NCBI GenBank assembly: GCA_943737045.1
Contig: CALSFV010000024.1
Location: forward strand, 540,001-604,000
Length of the DNA: 64,000 nucleotides
Source: Parapristionchus giblindavisi
Lineage: Eukaryota; Nematoda; Chromadorea; Rhabditida; Diplogasteridae
Direction of reading: 5' to 3'
Below, piece after piece: positions 23,259-35,182 of the stretch. The notes beneath the pieces are model-generated. The model was not told where the DNA came from and searched no databases. It was given only the letters and a program-made list of their open reading frames with translations. Each line of letters starts with the position of its first letter. Position 1 is the stretch's first letter. Position numbers and translations under genes: made by a program.

Positions 23259-26258
23259 TTAGCATCCTCTTAGCATTTCACGTAGATAAACAGTTTTTCC
23301 CTTTCTAATATCATAATATGCCATCGTTCTTCCATCTTCTAACTGTCGGCCTGCAAAATTGGCAAAGAATCAGTGTGAAATGCCTCATCCACCGCTCAAT
23401 GCACACGCTCCAAGTGCATTCAAGATAATCTAACAAGGGAAGTGTAAGAAATATCTTTTAGACCTATTGACGAGAGTATTTTTCCTCGATAGCTATAGGC
23501 AATATAAGATCGGAACCAAAAAATCAGCGGCTGGCATGCACTTTCCGATTTTATATAAATAATCAAATTTTGTACTTTCGAACGCGCTGTTTTCAGGCTG
23601 TGTATGAAATAAGACACCCCTGATAGAGCCCTTGACAGAGTAGTTAGAACATGGCGACGTGGTGTAGTGGTAGCGTGTTCTCTTCTTGATCACTATGTGG
23701 GTGGTTCGAATACACCTATGGACATTTTTCTTTTGCTAATTTTTAAACGTTCCGGACTTGTAATTTTGATTTAAAAAAAATTTAAAATCTTTTTTTCACA
23801 ATTTTTATGTAGCTGTTGAACTTGAATTTTATCATTTAGGAAAACAAAAATAAAGCAACATTTCGTTCACCAGCATAGTGATCATTTAATTTTGGGAGAG
23901 TTTTGCACGGGGACATCGGTGGAGTCTCAAAGGTAAATCCAAACCTATCAACGGGCGTAATATTATAATTTTGTCATAAACCTGTGGCCATAACTTTGCC
24001 GTATTGCAATCGGATATTCATTCACAGGTGGTGTAGTGGTAGCGTGTTCTCTTCTTGATCACTATGTGGGTGGTTCGAATACACCTATGGACAAGTCCGG
24101 AACGTTTAAAAATTAGCAAAAGAAAAATGTCCATAGGTGTATTCGAACCACCAACATAGTGATCAAGAAGAGAACACGCTACCACTACACCACGTCGCCA
24201 TGTTCTAACTGCTCTGTCAAGGGCTCTATCAGGGGCGTCTTATTTCATAGCATACACAGCCTGAAAACAGCGCGTTCAAAAGTACAAAATTTGATTATTT
24301 ATATAAAATCGGAAAGTGCATGCCAGCCGCTGATTTTTTGGTTCCGATCTTATATTGCCTATAGCTATCGAGGAAAAATACTCTCGTCAATAGGTCTAAA
24401 AGATATTTCTTACACTTCCCTTGTAAGAGTGGATCCAGAATGGAAATAGATATCATCCTGAGGCCATTACTGTCCGATCTATGTATCTCGCAAAAGAACA
24501 CGCAAAAAACTTAGCGAAATTCAAATTTTGAAAATTTTAGAATCTTTTTCATGAAAAATGGATTAGACAGATCAAATTCTGCCCCTGGGTGCATAGTCTG
24601 CAAATTTTAGCACCATCGGGAGATGAGAAATGACTAAAAACGCAATTTCAAGGCGACGTTGTCTGGCCTTAACGGTGGCTATAGGTGAAAAATGAACATG
24701 ACAATCGTCTTCAGCACCGTGAGAACGCCGATCCTCAAAATTTGATTTTTTTGACTGTGCCGGCTCTTGGTCGAGTCTTTCGCAAACGGCCTCATATAAT
24801 ATACATAAATTATCAAGAATCGATTTTTCGAGAATTGTAAATTCAATCTTAACAGTGTGCGATTTTTTATTTTTTCGCATCAGCAAAAGAAGTATTTTTA
24901 ATCATAATGAAATCTTGACGATTTCAAATGAAAATCGATAAAAAGTCTCAAATTAAATATTATATGAACGGAAGGCTCAACGAGAAAGTCTTTTAAATAT
25001 CAATATTCAGAATATATATTCAGAAAAAGAGATCTCATACCTCTTACCAAAATTTTAGATTTCTTGAAAATTCATGAAAAATTTTGTGAAATTATGAGAT
25101 GATTAAATGTATGAATACATCTCTGAACCCACATAAATAAATCAATCTTTGTCGATCAGGATGTATTCCTAGTTTATCTTCGATTTTATATTTGAGATCT
25201 TCCACGAAGGTAGACGCTTCGACATACAATGTTATATATTCCCCTGTGAAGATAAATTTCATTTAAAAAAATAATGAAATCGATCGATAACGAATGACCA
25301 CCGTAACTTTCTTTTATTTTCGATGAAAAGCAACAGATATTGAAAATAAATGTTAAGAGCTTTACAACAATATGCACATTAAGATGTTACCTCCTACAAA
25401 TGGCTGAATGAATATTTCTCCGAAAGACCAGTCTTCAACTGGAGAAGGATCATCAATATTCTCCTTCTTATTATCATTATTACGAAGTACACTCTGTGTA
25501 CTTTGTCCCGATTTGATCAACTTATCGAAATATATCTCGGCGAAGTGACATTTACGAATGATGATGTATACTGTAGTCGGGCAAACATTTCGAGTAATAT
25601 TAGCCTAAAAGTATTCAGCTGTGATAATGAAGTTTGAGTTCGAGCACTCACAAAGTTATCGACATTTAAGAGATGAGAGTTATGTAAATGATTGAGAAGA
25701 CAAATGATAGGTTGACAATTTGGATCTCCAGTCCAACGAGAAATATCACGAACAATAGGTTCTTTGTAGTATTGATATAGACCGATTGCATCTAATTCCC
25801 ATAGAATATCGAGCAAAGAAGATGAATATTCTGGAAAGAAAATAAGTTAAATTTGGGCACTAGGTCGAATGAGAACCGATGAATAATAACCGACTCGATG
25901 ATAACCATTTGCATATGAGAGACAAGCGCTAATGAATAGACAAAGTATGGAAATGGTTATCATTCAGTCGGTTATTATTCATCGGTTCTCATTCGACCTA
26001 GTGCCTAAATTTGTGTGACAGTATTTTGCCAGAATGGGAAGATAGGTTGTTTTTAATTATAAAAATACGGTCTTCGGTATCTCACAAGTCTCACTACCGC
26101 TCGACCACTTTTCTCGAAAACAATGAATACATCAACAACGAACCATTAGGAAAGATTCCTTTAGTAGCATTAATGAATAATTTGAATGAAGTTGGATCGA
26201 AAATGGATTCAACGAAATGTTTGATCTTTCCATTATTTGAGAAGAGGAGATTTCTCAT
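23259..26258 (-). CDS. Fusion protein with C-terminal ubiquitin fold ending Gly-Cys, copy 1
   Basis: Five exons join in phase: 26144-26258 (ATG), 25652-25830, 25391-25604, 25133-25243 and 23259-23350 (stop TAA). The first ~165 residues match nothing I know (ILWELDAIGLYQYYKEP; DKLIKSGQSTQSVL). The last ~77 align along ubiquitin with one extra residue: EIFIQPFVGG, VEASTFVEDLKYKIEDKLGI, DRQRLIYLCRQLEDGRTM, ending MLRGC. Ile44 and Lys63 equivalents are kept, Lys48 is Arg and Val70 is Arg. The final Gly76 is Cys, so E1 activation or cleavage like ubiquitin is not expected. Four insertions lie in its introns. The ATG choice rests on phase. The upstream BTB gene is separate because it has its own stop at 26,631. 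Confidence 0.7.
23653..23724 (+). other. tRNA-like (Pol III A/B-box) module
   Basis: GGCGACGTGGTGTAGTGGTA resembles a tRNA 5' end with an A box (TGGTGTAGTGG), and GGTTCGAATAC is a near-consensus B box 47 nt later. The acceptor and anticodon stems do not pair well, so I call it tRNA-derived and not a working tRNA. A partial direct copy lies at 24,026-24,093 and an inverted copy at 24,129-24,201. Confidence 0.6.
24026..24093 (+). other. tRNA-like module, direct copy
   Basis: Repeats the A box and B box of the 23,653 module but lacks its GGCGACG leader. It lies at the inner edge of the right arm and is followed 35 bp later by the inverted copy. Confidence 0.55.
24129..24201 (-). other. tRNA-like module, inverted copy
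   Basis: Reverse complement of the 23,653 module within the right arm. One base differs before the B box (GTTGGTGG against GTGGGTGG). Confidence 0.55.
24457..24793. mobile_element. Right-half fragment of GAGGCCGTTT-family foldback
   Basis: Follows the right arm of the 9,092-10,102 element from CCATTAC-GTCCGATCTATG to the terminal GCAAACGGCCTC, with scattered differences. The left arm is missing. It lies in the same intron as, and just beside, the TAA-flanked foldback. Confidence 0.75.
25856..26005. mobile_element. 150-bp hAT-like MITE with 8-bp target duplication
   Basis: The inverted repeats start GGCACTAGGTCGAATGAGAA and run about 40 bp. TAAATTTG is duplicated exactly on both sides (25,848-25,855; 26,006-26,013). 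The paralogous intron at about 43,793-43,810 has a single TAAATTTG followed by the same GTGACAGTATTTTGCC, so it is the empty site. It lies in the first intron of ubiquitin-fold gene copy 1. Confidence 0.9.
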
Positions 26259-26520
26259 CCTCGGAGAGTGAAGAGAAAGTGACTTGAATCATCAAAGTTA
26301 TGAATATATACTAATGCTCGCTAGATTTGAAAGCAAGCAATTCCGAACAAAGTGAATTTACAAACGGAATAAAAAACTCACCGATGCTGATACTTGGAAG
26401 AAGGAAGATCTCAGGTTAATAAGACAAGTATCAGGAAAATTTGTCGTTAAGACTGGTTCCTTTCTGTAATTAACATACTGAAATTTGCACTTCAAGGAAC
26501 TGCCAATTCATTTAAAATGC

Positions 26521-26598
26521 ATCGTTACATTTGCCTTACGTACCTACGCCGTATCGACGGAGACGTTACGGGGTAGGCACATAAGGCAAATGAAACGT
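26521..26598. repeat. Short imperfect hairpin
   Basis: CGTTACATTTGCCTTACGTA pairs with TAAGGCAAATGAAACG, with inner CCTAC/GTAGG pairing. It lies just downstream of the BTB gene stop. It could be a tiny MITE or a 3'-end structure. Confidence 0.6.
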
Positions 26599-26630
26599 TG
26601 CAAAAGGAAGAAAACAACATTGGCGGATGC

Positions 26631-27519
26631 TTACTCTTCCGTTTCTTCGAATACGGATGATGTGATCTTTGGAAATTTCTTACGAATATCATCAGAACTA
26701 CCGAAACGATCGATTATAGATTTCTAAAAAGTTAATGATGCCCGAGATCGTTGAATTCTAATTAGATATGGGAAACCTTGATATCAACCAATAAAAATTT
26801 CTGACGAGCCAGAGTCTGAAGTATCTTGGGCAAGTATTTCTGAAGAATATTTAGTCAATGAACTATAAAATATATGATATTCTGACTTCATTTGCTCCTT
26901 CGATTAATCTTCTCACAGCAAATCTCAATCGTAGTTTGACTCCCAATTTGAATCGAGTAAGAAATGAATCTGAACACTCAACACAGCCTGAAATATCAAC
27001 TCAAGAATATGAAAAACGTCATAGATCAAGAATCAAAATCAATAATCTGTTGTTCCCTTTGTGTGAAAATGTAATGTAATAATGTATATTACGATTGAGA
27101 ACATACAATTTGTGCTTTTCATAGAAGGATAAATGAAATCAAGAAGATCTCCAAATATTTTCGGATCTTCATCAAGTTCTACAGTTTTATAAACATAGAA
27201 CACATTATCATCCACATAGAACAGTTTGTGAAAGAATGAAGAGTGAAGAGAAAGATACTGGAAAATGAATGATAAAAACAATTAGAAGAAAAACCTCACC
27301 GAAGCAGAAACTTCAATGTTCTGACCACGGACTGATATAATTCTTTTATCCGGGAAATTGTCAATATCACAAAGTTTGTATCCATCGCGTTTTGATCGAA
27401 TAGATCGATTTAATTCGAATGGATCCTGCATCATTTAATTCATTAAATTCAAATAATAATGAAAAATAACTAACCATTACGTATTGTCGAGTTGCGAGGG
27501 AACTCGTCGAAAGAATAAA
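26631..27519 (-). CDS. BTB/POZ protein (5' exons uncertain)
   Basis: Six exons join in phase: 27475-27519, 27300-27425, 27257-27107, 26987-26887, 26839-26777 and 26723-26631 (stop TAA). The BTB core is clear. It starts at NFPDKRIISVRGQNIEVSAS, continues with YLSLHSSFFHKLFYVDD and VELDEDPKIFGDLLDFIYPS, then a helix (RFKLGVKLRLRFAVRRLIEG), and ends with KKFPKITSSVFEETEE. This is the arrangement of nematode MATH/BTB proteins, which as a class act as Cul3 substrate adaptors. No methionine opens the first exon, so upstream exons exist. The frame at 27,696-27,917 (with AHFTIQIANQRNV) is a weak candidate for the MATH part. Its stop lies about 370 bp upstream of the ubiquitin-fold gene. Confidence 0.75.
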
Positions 27520-28640
27520 CTAAAATATTTAAATGTCTTCCATAGAAAGATTAGTTGTAGCAAAATTAAAATAAAAAAAGGCGGAAGAGTGACCATAACT
27601 AAACTAATATATAAAGATAAACTAATGTTGTAATCAAAATAACAAAGTGTGAACTATTGACAAAAAACAATTGTGAACAATTGGAATATGAATTACTAGA
27701 ATATTATAGAAAATGAATACAATGTAATTAACGAAAGTGGTGCTAACGTGAAAGATATCGTTTGGATAGGTGAGGTATAGGTGACGTTGCGTTGGTTAGC
27801 GATTTGAATAGTAAAATGCGCGGGGTAGAATGATGGACCAACATTTGTCAGCGCATTTACAGACTTTATACCCATACAAACTACAAATCTATGTCTATTA
27901 GGGTGAGGATAGATCAATTGATAGGATATTGGTTAGGAATAGGGTCTAACAGTCCAAAGGTCCAAGAGATAGAGACACTTGTAGTTTATAGTTGAATGAT
28001 AAACGAAGATCAGACCCATACAAGTTTTTAACTTGTAAGTATATTATGCATAATAAACCTTTGTCTATTGCATATATAATTGATATTGAATGATTATTGA
28101 ATAATTGTTTGAAGATTCTGCTATGAATTTGAAATGTTGGATAATTGAGATTTAAAAAATAAGTATAAGCTGCTTGAATCGTTCAATAAAGATTTGGATT
28201 CCATACTATTTCGATATTTCATGTAAATATTTCTACATGTATACATCATGTTTGATGTGGATATCTAATATCTTTGAATCAATAGTCATCTGTTTTTGTT
28301 ATAGATCGAGTGTAATACAGAGTCATTTGCTATCTGTATATATAGATCTAAAAAAGGCTGTTTTAAAGTCTGTTTGATTTTTTTTCTCTAACGATAATGA
28401 ATTGTGATATATCAGAGGCATAGCTAAAAAATTAACATATCTATTCATTTGCCATTAACGAATGCTGGTTTCTGTAACAAAAAAATTAATACAACGGATG
28501 ATAGCATATATATTTCCAAATGACAAAAGATCAGAAAGCAAAAATACAGAATAAAATATCTTATATATATATATCTAAGAATCTATATATCTATATATCT
28601 CTTATTAATGAACTCAATAAAAGTATTTCGTTTTAAAGTA
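27520..28640. other. Intergenic region; weak upstream exon candidate
   Basis: Holds the possible MATH-type exon mentioned for the BTB gene (27,696-27,917, minus). Otherwise nothing is placed. From about 28,274 to 28,640 the sequence matches 44,077-44,490, which marks the left edge of both halves of the gene array. Confidence 0.5.
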
Positions 28641-29135
28641 CAGCCCGATCGAGTTTTGTACATGCGCGCCGGTGCGTCGCGCAGCGCATCACTCATTTCC
28701 TTTGCTTATGAATATTTTTGGATTCTCAAAGTCTTAATCATCAGTTTCTGTGATAAAAAGTTCTTTTAATGACTATAAAATGAAATAAAATTTATATTCA
28801 TGAGAAAAAAGAATTAAAAGCAAATCAAACTGGTCCGAAAATGATGGGTATTGTCAATTTCAAAAAATATATTACGGCGATCGTACGATCGATACGGAAC
28901 ATTACACCTTTCCAATAAATTAGTACCCATCATTTTCGGCCCAGAGTGATTTTCCTTCCAATTGTTTTTTTTCTCATTAATACAAATTGTGCTTCATTTT
29001 CTTTAGTCATATATGCTTTTATCACATAAGCTCATGATAAGAACTTTGAGAATCGACGATTTTTCATGCGCGGAGGAAATAAATGATGCGTGAAACTGAA
29101 CGCCGGAGCTGAATGTACAAAACTAGAACAGGCTG
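28641..29135. mobile_element. CAGCC-ended foldback in array spacer, unit A
   Basis: The ends are CAGCCCGATCGAGTTTTGTA and TACAAAACTAGAACAGGCTG, flanked by TA, as for Tc1/mariner-type MITEs. The outer arms include a GC-rich patch (GCGCGCCGGTGCGTCGCGCA). A second hairpin is nested inside: CCGAAAATGATGGGTA pairs with TACCCATCATTTTCGG, and near its centre is the perfect palindrome CGATCGTACGATCG. Every unit of the array carries one copy in the same place, 3' of the gene, so it was inserted before amplification. Confidence 0.85.
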
Positions 29136-29212
29136 TACTGTAGAAGATGAATCAAACAAAAGATATAACTGTTGAATGATTAATAATGAAATTGAGGGGA
29201 TGAGATAGTAAT

Positions 29213-31452
29213 CTAACTATCGTACACTTTAACATTTCCAGAACGATAAGAAGAAGAGTGGTAGAAGGCGTTACTTCTCGTATAAGAGGACCCTGTAAAC
29301 GAAATAATCAATATATAATAAGACAAAGAAGCTTTGTGTAATTAATTTATAGATAACGTGCCTTCTGTATAAATAGTAGAATATTTCGATGGAATAAAAT
29401 TCCATAGGTTTCGATCTTCATTATTATGAACAACAGCACTTTCGACTTTATATGGAGTTGCGCTTGAGCTATTCGTATAGAACTCGATAACAAACTCTCG
29501 GAAATAGTTCTTTAAAATAGAAATCAGTTTATACATAATTTATATTAAAAATATTCTAACTTGAGCCGAAGTTCTCCATGCTTGCAGTTGCTGAGTCTGA
29601 AACCATAGAGTTTATAATAAATAATAGTCGAACTACACAAACTATAATGGCATTTTGTTGTTCAGCAACAACCAATTTCGATGTTTCTTCGTTTAGTTTC
29701 GCTTCTTCTTCTTTTAGCTTCGCTTCCAACCTTAATGTTCGTTCAAATGAATCTTCTTTTAGATTATTCACAAGTGTCGATGAGCGCTAAATTGTACAAA
29801 ATAAAGAAACCATAAATGAATACTCGTTGAAGCTCCCTGCTCTTGAACACAATGACAAGGGAAAAAGTTTTGCCACAGTGGCGAGTTTCAAATAACAAGA
29901 AGTGCGCCATTAAATTTATAAATAACTCACACTGAAGAGTTCTTGAACTGTACTCTTGTCGATAAAAGGGACGATTTGAGCACTTATTTCGAATAGCTCA
30001 CTAATATCAGTTACGAAACTAAGAATGTGAACCTGTAGAAAAAAAAGAAGATTTTAAAATTTTATGTTTGTCGTTAATTTTTTAGACAATTTTATATTTG
30101 ATTATTTTCTTCCGCACGTACCAAAAGTTCTTCAGACTTGACTCGATCAGCAATCAATAAACCGTGTGGAATATCCGTTTTAGAGATCTTCTTTTTGAGA
30201 AGATATGATAGAGCGGAATTACGAATTATTGGAACAATAAATCGATCAGAAAGATCCAATTGATTGAGAGCTGTGGGTACTGTGATTAAGGAGAGTTAAG
30301 GACAATAATATTATTATATAATAGATACCATCGGATACGATAGATTGATTTGATGTAATAATTGAATGAACGAAATAAAATCGTCGGGTTCGATCTCAAA
30401 AAATACACATTTTTTAAACAAGGACAATTCTATATTCTCACCTCTTTAATCTTAATAATTTCATCATTCTTTTCACGGAATTCACCATAGAAAAGACTAT
30501 TAAAGTATTCAGAGTGCAGAGAAAGATACTAAAAGGAACAATTTTTTTTAAATAAATATATAATATTAGTTAACACCTCTTTACTAATATCAATAATTGT
30601 TGAATCTATTTGAAGTGCACCGGAATGAATAGAAGAATTGAGCGAGTCCAGTTTCGACAAAGGTCTTCAATTGATTTTTAAAATTCCTTTTTGGCACGAT
30701 GCAAATTAATTATTGATGAAATTCAAACCTCGAATAAAGATGAATCTTCATTTCAATAGCCTTCTTTACCCATTCTCCATTGATATGATTCGTGCTCAAC
30801 TAATCGTCAAATTTACAACACTCATGTAAAATTACCGAGGGGCTTCACACAAAGGAATTTCCTTTGAGTGTACGGGGTTCTGTCCTGCTGTATGCATACC
30901 TTGGAACAAACTGCATAACTCGTAAGCTCGTTTTCCTCTTCGAGAAATTGATTCAAGAACGAATCAATTCGAAGTTTCCATTGAGATCTTGAACCATACA
31001 TAGGAAAGCAATCAGAAAAAATCTGAAAATAAAATGAACTAGTAACGTTCAAAAATTATTTGGGGGGGGGAAGAAAGTAATACGTACAATATAAAACTAG
31101 AAAAGAAAAAAATTATAAGTAAAATGATGTAATAATGCTATAAACCAACCTCATCACCATTATTATCGATTACTTGAATATCAGCTACACATTCTTCACC
31201 AATCGATATTTGATTCTGAAACAGAAAATAAATGAAATATTCTCTAATTTATATTAACCTCAGAACTGAAGATTAGAGTGCCCGGTTTATTCTCAAACGA
31301 CATTGACCTGGAAGAAAGTATAAGAACGATGTTGTTTTAATTTATAAAATAAAATATTATTACCAATCAGTAGTTGTCTGTTTGATTATCAAACTTCTCG
31401 ATTCAGAAGAGAGAAGAAGATAATCAGAGTCCGAATGAATTGATGCACACAT
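29213..31452 (-). pseudogene. BTB/coiled-coil array gene, copy A (frameshifted)
   Basis: Same 14-exon layout as copy F, from ATG at 31,450-31,452 to TAG at 29,213-29,215. In exon 8 the others read TATCCCGATG before the donor. Here (about 30,331-30,340) it is TATCCGATG, one base short. This puts the next exon out of frame, with a stop within about 20 codons. Exons 11-13 differ from E-H by several substitutions shared with copy B (for example LKEEEAKLNEETSKLVV). It keeps the GC splice donor of exon 13. A single base in raw sequence could be an error, so the call needs read support. Confidence 0.7.
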
Positions 31453-32104
31453 CTTCAATAGAAAATATTGATTGATTTGTGTTATAGATGGCCATGCAGA
31501 CAATAATACAATATGTGAAAGATCAAAGATCAACAAATTGTAATAGAGAGATAAGATCATGTGGAATACAGAACCTTGGTTTTAGAGGTCTTTCACTTCT
31601 AATTATAATAAATGAATTTAGTGATGACACAAAGAGTGTCTAGACTCTTTCAATGAAATGTTTAGATGACCATTATGAATAGAGAATATTCATATCATAA
31701 CTAATATCATTTTCATATCTAAATAAATACACTCGGGATATGGTAAACCCATGAACACCACGCACATTCTCGTTTCTAATCAAATAGTTTATTTCAGGAG
31801 AAAAGACAATGAGAAGAGACAATGATTGAGGTGCACGTGAAGATATGTGCAGATATGTGTTTAAATATGTAAGACAAAATTGAATCTAATCTACTTCAAA
31901 ACACTCAATTGAAAAAAAAACGAAATTGGCAATTCTTACTATAAACGATAAAGCAATACTCACTAAAATAACTAAAAAATGGTAACTAAAAAAATAATAC
32001 AACGGATGGTAACATACTTATATCTAAATAACAAAAGACAGGAAGGTACTGAATAAAATATTTAAGAATAAATCAACTCAATAAAAGTATTTCGTTTTAA
32101 AGTA

Positions 32105-32599
32105 CAGCCCGATCGAGTTTTGTACATGCGCGCCGGTGCGTCGCGCAGCGCATCACTCATTTCCTTTGCTTATGAATATTTTTGGATTCTCAAAGTCTTA
32201 ATCATCAGTTTCTGTGATAAAAAGTTCTTTTAATGACTATAAAATGAAATAAAATTTATATTCATGAGAAAAAAGAATTAAAAGCAAATCAAACTGGTCC
32301 GAAAATGATGGGTATTGTCAATTTCAAAAAATATATTACGGCGATCGTACGATCGATACGGAACATTACACCTTTCCAATAAATTAGTACCCATCATTTT
32401 CGGCCCAGAGTGATTTTCCTTCCAATTGTTTTTTTTCTCATTAATACAAATTGTGCTTCATTTTCTTTAGTCATATATGCTTTTATCACATAAGCTCATG
32501 ATAAGAACTTTGAGAATCGACGATTTTTCATGCGCGGAGGAAATAAATGATGCGTGAAACTGAACGCCGGAGCTGAATGTACAAAACTAGAACAGGCTG
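32105..32599. mobile_element. CAGCC-ended foldback, unit B
   Basis: Essentially identical to the unit A element, with the same length (495 bp). It ends ACAGGCTGTACTG as in A, whereas D-H end ACAGGCTGAACTG. Confidence 0.85.
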
Positions 32600-32676
32600 T
32601 ACTGTAGAAGATGAATCAAACAAAAGATATAACTGTTGAATGATTAATAATGAAATTGAGGGGATGAGATAGTAAT

Positions 32677-35049
32677 CTAACTATCGTACACTTTAACATT
32701 TCCAGAACGATAAGAAGAAGAGTGGTAGAAGGCGTTACTTCTCGTATAAGAGGACCCTGTAAACGAAATAATCAATATATAATAAGACAAAGAAGCTTTG
32801 TGTAATTAATTTATAGATAACGTGCCTTCTGTATAAATAGTAGAATATTTCGATGGAATAAAATTCCATAGGTTTCGATCTTCATTATTATGAACAACAG
32901 CACTTTCGACTTTATATGGAGTTGCGCTTGAGCTATTCGTATAGAACTCGATAACAAACTCTCGGAAATAGTTCTTTAAAATAGAAATCAGTTTATACAT
33001 AATTTATATTAAAAATATTCTAACTTGAGCCGAAGTTCTCCATGCTTGCAGTTGCTGAGTCTGAAACCATAGAGTTTATAATAAATAATAGTCGAACTAC
33101 ACAAACTATAATGGCATTTTGTTGTTCAGCAACAACCAATTTCGATGTTTCTTCGTTTAGTTTCGCTTCTTCTTCTTTTAGCTTCGCTTCCAACCTTAAT
33201 GTTCGTTCAAATGAATCTTCTTTTAGATTATTCACAAGTGTCGATGAGCGCTAAATTGTACAAAATAAAGAAACCATAAATGAATACTCGTTGAAGCTCC
33301 CTGCTCTTGAACACAATGACAAGGGAAAAAGTTTTGCCACAGTGGCGAGTTTCAAATAACAAGAAGTGCGCCATTAAATTTATAAATAACTCACACTGAA
33401 GAGTTCTTGAACTGTACTCTTGTCGATAAAAGGGACGATTTGAGCACTTATTTCGAATAGCTCACTAATATCAGTTACGAAACTAAGAATGTGAACCTGC
33501 AGAAAAATTTTTTTTTAAATTTCAAAAATTTAAATTATGTTGTATTATAAATTGTATTATGTTTGAATTATGTATTTTGAAATTATGTTTGTCGTTAATT
33601 GTTTAGATAACTTTATATTTCATCATTTTCTTTTGAACATACCAAAAGTTCTTCAGATTTGACTCGATCGGCAATCAATAAACCGTGTGGAATATCCGTT
33701 TTAGCGATATCATTTTTGAGAAGATATGATAGAGCCGAATTACGAATTATTGGTACAATAAATCGATCAGAAAGATCCAATTTATTGAGAGCTGTGGGTA
33801 CTGTAATTATGGACACTCAACAAAAAAAAAACAAATGGTTGTTTGAAAAGTTGTTCAAATCTTTCTTGTTGTTTTGACAAAAGAAAAGAAGAAGAATATA
33901 TTATTATTATATAATAAAATGATAGAACCATCGGGATACGATCGATTGATTTGATGTAATAATTGAATGAACGAAATAAAATTGTCGTATTCGATCTGAA
34001 GAAATATAACTGTGATGTTTTAAACAAGGACAATTCTATATTCTCACCTCTTTAATCTTAATAATTTCATCATTCTTTTCACGGAATTCACCATAGAAAA
34101 GACTATTAAAGTACTCAGAGTGAAGAGAAAGAAACTAAACGGAAAAATTTATTTAAATAAATATATAATATTAGTTAACACCTCTTTACTAATATCAATA
34201 ATTGTTGAATCTATTTGAAGTGCACCGGAATGAATAGAAGAATTGAGCTACTCAATCTTCGACAAAGGTAATTTATTTAATTTATTTAAATTCCTTTTTG
34301 GCACGATGCAAATTAATTATTGATGAAATTAAAACCTCGAATAAAGATTAATCTTCATTTCGATAGACTTCTTTAGCCATTCTCCATTGATATGATTCGT
34401 GCTCAACTAATTGTAAAATTTACAAAACTCATATAAAAATATCGTGGGGCTTCCCCAAAGGAATTTCCTTTGAGTGCATGTAGTTCTGTCCTACTGTATG
34501 TATACCTTGGAACAAACTGAATAACTCGTAATATCATTTTCCTCTTCGAGAAATTGATTCAAGAACGAATCAATTCGAAGTTTAAATTGGGATCTTGAAC
34601 CACTCATAGGAAAGCAATCAAAGAAAATCTGAAAATAAAATAAATTAGCATCGTTCGGAAATTAGTTGGGCAAAAGAAAGTATAAAATTATAAAAGTAAA
34701 AAAGAAAATAGAATGTGATGATGCAATAAACCAACCTCATCCCCATTATTATCGATTACTTGAATGTCAGCTACACATTCTTCACCAATCGATATTTGAT
34801 TCTGAAACAGAAAAAAATTAAATATTCTACAACTCCTTGAATATTAACCTCAGAACGGAAGATTAGAGTGCCCGGTTTATTCTCAAACGACATTGACCTG
34901 CAAGAAAGTATAAGAATGATGTTGTTTTAATTTATAAAATTAAAAATTAATTGCTGTTACCAATCAGGATCTGTCTGTTTGATGATCAGACTTCTCGAAT
35001 CAGAAGAGAGAAGAAGATAATCAGAGTCCGAATGAATTGATGCGCACAT
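32677..35049 (-). pseudogene. BTB/coiled-coil array gene, copy B (nonsense, lost acceptor)
   Basis: Runs from ATG at 35,047-35,049 to TAG at 32,677-32,679. Exon 6 has TAG (34,248-34,250) where the intact copies have TCG. Its 3' splice site (GAAG before ACCTTTGTC in the others) reads AATT, so the acceptor is gone. The remaining exons are open, including BTB and BACK-like parts (SALSYLLKNDIAKTDIPHGL). The 3' third (exons 11-14) matches copy A, and the 5' part from 33,490 on matches copy H. A 571-bp foldback sits about 130 bp upstream of the ATG. Confidence 0.8.
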
Positions 35050-35182
35050 TTTAAATAGAATATTGATTGATTAATGTTACAGATGGCCATGTAGATAATA
35101 ATACAAAATGTGAGAGATCAAAGATCAACAAACTGTTATAGAGAGATAAGATCATGTGGAATACAGTACCTTGGTTCTCGCG

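Larger units (their letters stand above)
23434..24423. mobile_element. 990-bp foldback with TAA target duplication and tRNA-like modules
   Basis: The ends are CAAGGGAAGTGTAAGAAATA and TATTTCTTACACTTCCCTTG, flanked by TAA (23,431-23,433; 24,424-24,426), as in PIF/Harbinger-type insertions. The arms of about 330 bp are near-perfect inverted repeats (23,434-23,760 and 24,098-24,423). Three tRNA-like segments lie inside. It sits in the last intron of ubiquitin-fold gene copy 1 and has no transposase. Confidence 0.8.

Noticed and set aside
23653..23724. Functional tRNA gene
   Set aside because: The A and B boxes look right, but the acceptor and anticodon stems do not pair and no sensible anticodon loop forms.
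25130..25145. Apparent broken splice junction in ubiquitin-fold copy 1
   Set aside because: Splicing at TTAT/GTGGGT, aligned to the copy 2 donor, gives an open frame (IYLCRQLEDG). No frameshift is needed.
31430..31560. Longer N-terminus starting MILSLYYNLLIF for the array genes
   Set aside because: It is hydrophobic, contains the dispersed GATCTTTGATCTTT word, and is less conserved between copies than the part from MCASIHSD. It is kept as a possible upstream exon only.
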